Source: an uncultured Riemerella sp.
Lineage (GTDB): Bacteria; Bacteroidota; Bacteroidia; Flavobacteriales; Weeksellaceae
DNA length: 8,669 nucleotides
NCBI GenBank assembly: GCA_938037185.1
Contig: CALHQK010000112.1
Span: forward strand, 1-8,669
Direction: 5' to 3'
The notes beneath the pieces were generated by a model. That model was not told the DNA's origin. It did no database searches and was given only the letters and a program-made list of their open reading frames with translations. The position numbers and the translations under genes are program-made. Positions 6,119 through 8,669 of the stretch are shown in pieces (the first letter of the stretch is position 1; each line of letters opens with the position of its first letter).

Positions 6119-6435
6119 TTAAATTTTAATTAACTTCGTATTTTTATATAAGTAAATGATAATCAATGCACAACAAATAATTCCACAGCCAAAAGCTACC
6201 AGCATGCTTTTGAGAAGGCTGTAATTTAGCATGTATAAACAATAATTTGCTGGAATAGCGGTAGAAAGCGCACCAAGAACTCCATATACAGCGCCGTGTA
6301 CAGGGCTCTTTTTTTTAGGTGCAATCTCAGTTCCGCAATAGGGACAATTCCATTTGCTAAAATTAGAAAGGAGAAGTAATTTTTTAGTTGTTGCTTTTTG
6401 CCACAATGAGGGCAAGTGAAACTTTTGTTTTCCAT
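6119..6435 (-). pseudogene. Zinc-ribbon membrane protein gene with a frameshift
   Basis: The ATG at 6435 opens MENKSFTCPHCGKK, the first half of a zinc ribbon, but the frame then runs into meaningless sequence. One frame over, the reading continues LLLLSNFSKWNCPYCGTEIA and two membrane segments to the stop at 6119. The interval is 317 nt; one added base gives exactly 105 aa. In that joined protein Cys8, Cys11, Cys31 and Cys34 form a CxxC-x19-CxxC ribbon, with membrane helices at about 48-69 and 76-97. The shift lies in or between an A5 run (T run 6395-6399 on +) and an A6 run (6380-6385). The first would give CGKKATTKKLLLL, which looks most natural. The start is 3 nt after the adaptor stop, so translation is probably coupled. 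Cause unknown: decay, sequencing error or -1 frameshifting. Confidence 0.72.
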
Positions 6436-6438
6436 GTT

Positions 6439-7614
6439 TTATTTATTCTTTTCTTTCAGTTCTTCTTTGTCTTTATCAGAAGGGTTCCAGACTTTTATTT
6501 CAGAATTTTTATCAATTCCAGAAAGCACCTGTACATTGATACCATCGCTCGCGCCTAATTTTATAAAAGCCTTTTTAAATGAACCATTTGCCTGTTTTAC
6601 TTCCACAAAAGGAACATCTTTTCCGTTCACTTTTTCGTATTGGATAAGGGATTCATCCAGAAGAAGAGCGTTTTTCTGCGAACTGAGGATAATTTCTCCA
6701 TTTGCTGAAAATCCTGCGCGAATGTATTCATTATTAGGGTTAAACACATCGCCTTTTATTGGGAATTTTATAGTTCCGCTTTCTTCTGTCCCTTTTGGTG
6801 CGATGAGGGTCACTTTCCCAGAGAAAGACTTGTTCTGGAGAGCTCCTATTATTACATTCATGTTCATACCTTCTTTTATTTTTCCTGCCTGTGCTTCATC
6901 TATTTTTCCTTCAAAAATGAGTGAATTTAGGTCTGCAATGGAGCAAATGGTAGTTCCCGCATTGAAGGAATTGGCCTCTATCACTTGGTTTCCTACTTTT
7001 ACAGGAACTTCTAGGACGGTGCCGCTTGCTTTGGAACGAATTTGAGTTGTAGCCATGCTTTGCAGCTCAGGAGTAGCGCCAGTTCTGGCAATCTGCAAGT
7101 TTTTTTGTGCAGTGGAAAATTGCTGTTGGGCATTTTTCACATTTTGTTCGGCGCTGTAGAGCTGCTGCTGGGAGGTTAGAAACTCTTGTTTGGAGATAAC
7201 GCCTTGTTTATAGAGGCTTTCCTGCATTGCAAACTGCTGTTTTTGATTGGCAAGATTGGTTCTTGCATTGTTTATTTGGAGCTGGGCATTGCTTACCTGC
7301 TGCTGGGCATTGTTCACATCGGCTACACTGGGAACTATTCTCAGCGTGGCGATGAGTTGTCCTGCTGTTACTTTGTCGCCTTCTTTCACGAGAATTTGGT
7401 CAACAATCCCAGAAATATTGGGTTTTATTTCTATTTCTTCTTTAGGAACAATTTTTCCCGTAGCCATCACTTTGTCCTCCATGTCTTGCACAGTGGGCTT
7501 TCTTGTGAGAAATTCCTTGCTTTCGGCGGAATTGGATTTTATCAAATACATTACAGTCGATGCCAACACAGCAACAGCAACTAATCCAAGGATGGCATAA
7601 ATTACCTTTTTCAT
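6439..7614 (-). CDS. Periplasmic adaptor (membrane fusion protein) of a MacA/HlyD-type efflux pump
   Basis: The 391-aa protein starts with KK and an inner-membrane anchor (about 4-25). A first lipoyl half-motif follows (60-92, IKPNISGIVDQILVKEGDKV). Next is a long Gln/Asn/Ala-rich coiled-coil hairpin (about 98-178), then the second lipoyl half (192-230, SKASGTVLEVPVKVGNQV), a beta-barrel (about 231-310) and a membrane-proximal domain to about 375. The end is a charged tail (DKDKEELKEKNK). Such adaptors bridge an inner-membrane transporter and a TolC-like channel. The permease gene lies 30 nt upstream on the same strand and is of the MacB/FtsX type, so a MacAB-like macrolide, peptide or lipid exporter is the best reading; the substrate cannot be told. 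The leader is AAAAAAAATA before ATG, with no Shine-Dalgarno sequence. Single-residue identity to MacA was not tested. Confidence 0.93.
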   Translation of the reverse strand: MKKVIYAILGLVAVAVLASTVMYLIKSNSAESKEFLTRKPTVQDMEDKVMATGKIVPKEEIEIKPNISGIVDQILVKEGDKVTAGQLIATLRIVPSVADVNNAQQQVSNAQLQINNARTNLANQKQQFAMQESLYKQGVISKQEFLTSQQQLYSAEQNVKNAQQQFSTAQKNLQIARTGATPELQSMATTQIRSKASGTVLEVPVKVGNQVIEANSFNAGTTICSIADLNSLIFEGKIDEAQAGKIKEGMNMNVIIGALQNKSFSGKVTLIAPKGTEESGTIKFPIKGDVFNPNNEYIRAGFSANGEIILSSQKNALLLDESLIQYEKVNGKDVPFVEVKQANGSFKKAFIKLGASDGINVQVLSGIDKNSEIKVWNPSDKDKEELKEKNK

Positions 7615-7644
7615 TATTTTTTTTATATTTAAAATTCAACTTTA

Positions 7645-8669
7645 TTATTCACTTCTTAATGCATCTATCGGGCGGATACTTATGGCTCTTTGTGCGGGAA
7701 TCATGCCTATTATCAGTCCGAGGAAAACCATTATCGCCATTGCTCCGAATACATTTCCGTAATTAACGGTGGGATTGTAAAACGGAATTTCATCTTGGTT
7801 TTGAGTGGCAAGGTTTAAAAGCATCAGAACCAGCATTCCCAGCATAAATCCAGCCAAACCAGAGGATAAAGTAATGACCACGCTTTCCAGTAAAATTTGG
7901 TTTCTCACCTCGGAGGGTTTTGCTCCCAGAGCTCGGCGGATTCCTATTTCTTTGGTTCTTTCTTTCACGGTGATGAGCAGGATGTTGGATATCGCAATGA
8001 CCCCAGCGATGATGGTAAGTGTCCCCACGATGATGGTCAAAAGCTGCATGCCGTCAAGGAAACCTGTGAGTTTCTTAAATTCTTTTCCAAGGTTAAAAGC
8101 CCCAAAAGCATTGGTGTCCTCGGGCGAAACTCTGTATTTGGTTTTTAGTTCGGATTTTACTTTTTCTTCCACAATGCTCACATCTGCATTGGGTTTAGAA
8201 ACAATAGCTAAAAAACCGACTTTGTCGCCTTCGTTAAACAATTGAGTAAAAGTAGAAAGCGGAATGAAAGCCGTTTGGTCGCTCTCTATTCCCACTCTTC
8301 TTTTCATTCTGAAAACGCCTATCACATTGAAAAACACGCCTTTTATGTTGATGGATTTTCCTATGGGATTTTCCCCCGCCTCAAAGAGTGTTTTGTAAAT
8401 CTGCTCTCCGATGACCACTACATTTTTGTTTTCGGAGACATCGGAATCGTTTAGGTATCTTCCGTATATCAGCTTTTTTTCAGAAATTTTATTTCCGATA
8501 GGATAGTCGCCATTAAGGCTGTAAGTGATGCTTTTCCCTCCTCTCGTCATCAGTACTCCTGCTGTTCCGAAATTCCCCTTTGAGTTTTGCGGAGCGATGT
8601 AGTCTATTTCAGGGATTTTCTTTTTTAAATATTCTATATCTGAAAGGTGTGGGTCTATGGTTCTGCCCT
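7645..8669 (-). CDS. MacB/FtsX-type ABC transporter permease, C-terminal part
   Basis: The frame is open to the right window edge (first whole codon ends at 8667), so 340 C-terminal residues are visible and the start is outside; the internal ATG at 8550 is not the start. Residues 1 to about 195 are the end of the MacB-type periplasmic core domain (for example EYLKKKIPEIDYIAPQ and NVVVIGEQIYKTLFEAGENP). The FtsX domain follows, with three membrane helices at about 207-234, 261-286 and 305-325. Between the first two lies the family signature ITVKERTKEIGIRRALGAKP. The end is IRPIDALRSE, typical of this family. The N-terminal membrane helix and any fused or separate ATPase lie beyond the window. 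It precedes the adaptor gene by 30 nt and is very probably co-transcribed with it. Unlike RND pumps, this type is ATP-driven. Confidence 0.93.
   Translation of the reverse strand, partial: GRTIDPHLSDIEYLKKKIPEIDYIAPQNSKGNFGTAGVLMTRGGKSITYSLNGDYPIGNKISEKKLIYGRYLNDSDVSENKNVVVIGEQIYKTLFEAGENPIGKSINIKGVFFNVIGVFRMKRRVGIESDQTAFIPLSTFTQLFNEGDKVGFLAIVSKPNADVSIVEEKVKSELKTKYRVSPEDTNAFGAFNLGKEFKKLTGFLDGMQLLTIIVGTLTIIAGVIAISNILLITVKERTKEIGIRRALGAKPSEVRNQILLESVVITLSSGLAGFMLGMLVLMLLNLATQNQDEIPFYNPTVNYGNVFGAMAIMVFLGLIIGMIPAQRAISIRPIDALRSE

Noticed and set aside
6416..7045. A + strand open frame of 209 codons
   Set aside because: It is antisense to the adaptor gene, which has clear lipoyl and coiled-coil features. 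Its Ser/Phe/Pro-rich composition is what the reverse complement of such a gene gives.
7805..8245. A + strand open frame of 146 codons over the permease
   Set aside because: It is antisense to the FtsX-domain coding sequence and has no recognisable features.
8548..8550. ATG as a start of the permease gene
   Set aside because: The same frame continues upstream without a stop to the window edge and encodes family-like sequence, so this is an internal methionine.

Overview
The window looks like a chromosome segment from a Bacteroidota bacterium, most likely class Flavobacteriia and perhaps the Chryseobacterium/Riemerella group. The reasons are the low G+C, the A-rich and Shine-Dalgarno-free leaders before almost every start codon, the ribosomal proteins with a Lys/Glu-rich tail on L17, a secreted S9C dipeptidyl-peptidase of the DPP5 type, and imperfect matches to the TTTG / TAnnTTTG promoter pattern. 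The genus is inferred from protein look and was not searched.

Left part (1-2763, + strand): the end of the large ribosomal-protein cluster, in the order rpsM (3' end only), rpsK, rpsD, rpoA, rplQ. It closes with a strong intrinsic terminator. A second terminator, on the opposite strand, ends the convergent gene at 2808-4805, which encodes a signal-peptide-bearing S9 serine peptidase with an intact Ser-Asp-His triad.

Middle (about 4806-5065): a tRNA scar. A 35-nt 3' portion of a tRNA-Gly-like gene has no 5' half. It is followed by an intrinsic terminator, then an intact tRNA-Thr(GGT), then another terminator. Gly followed by Thr(GGT) is the order seen in the E. coli thrU-tyrU-glyT-thrT-tufB cluster, but the upstream tRNAs and tuf are missing here.

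Right part (5144-8669, all - strand): read in transcription order from the right edge, it holds a MacB/FtsX-type ABC permease (cut by the window), a MacA/HlyD-type periplasmic adaptor, and a small zinc-ribbon membrane protein whose frame is broken. After a 12-bp inverted repeat come two very AT-rich membrane-protein genes of unknown function (182 and 92 aa). The permease and adaptor should form the inner-membrane and periplasmic parts of a tripartite efflux pump. The ATPase domain and outer-membrane channel are not visible in this window.

No CRISPR array, insertion sequence or clear new system was found. The points most worth checking are the truncated tRNA with its odd terminator, the frameshifted zinc-ribbon gene that starts 3 nt after the adaptor stop, and the AT-rich unknown pair with the palindrome upstream.
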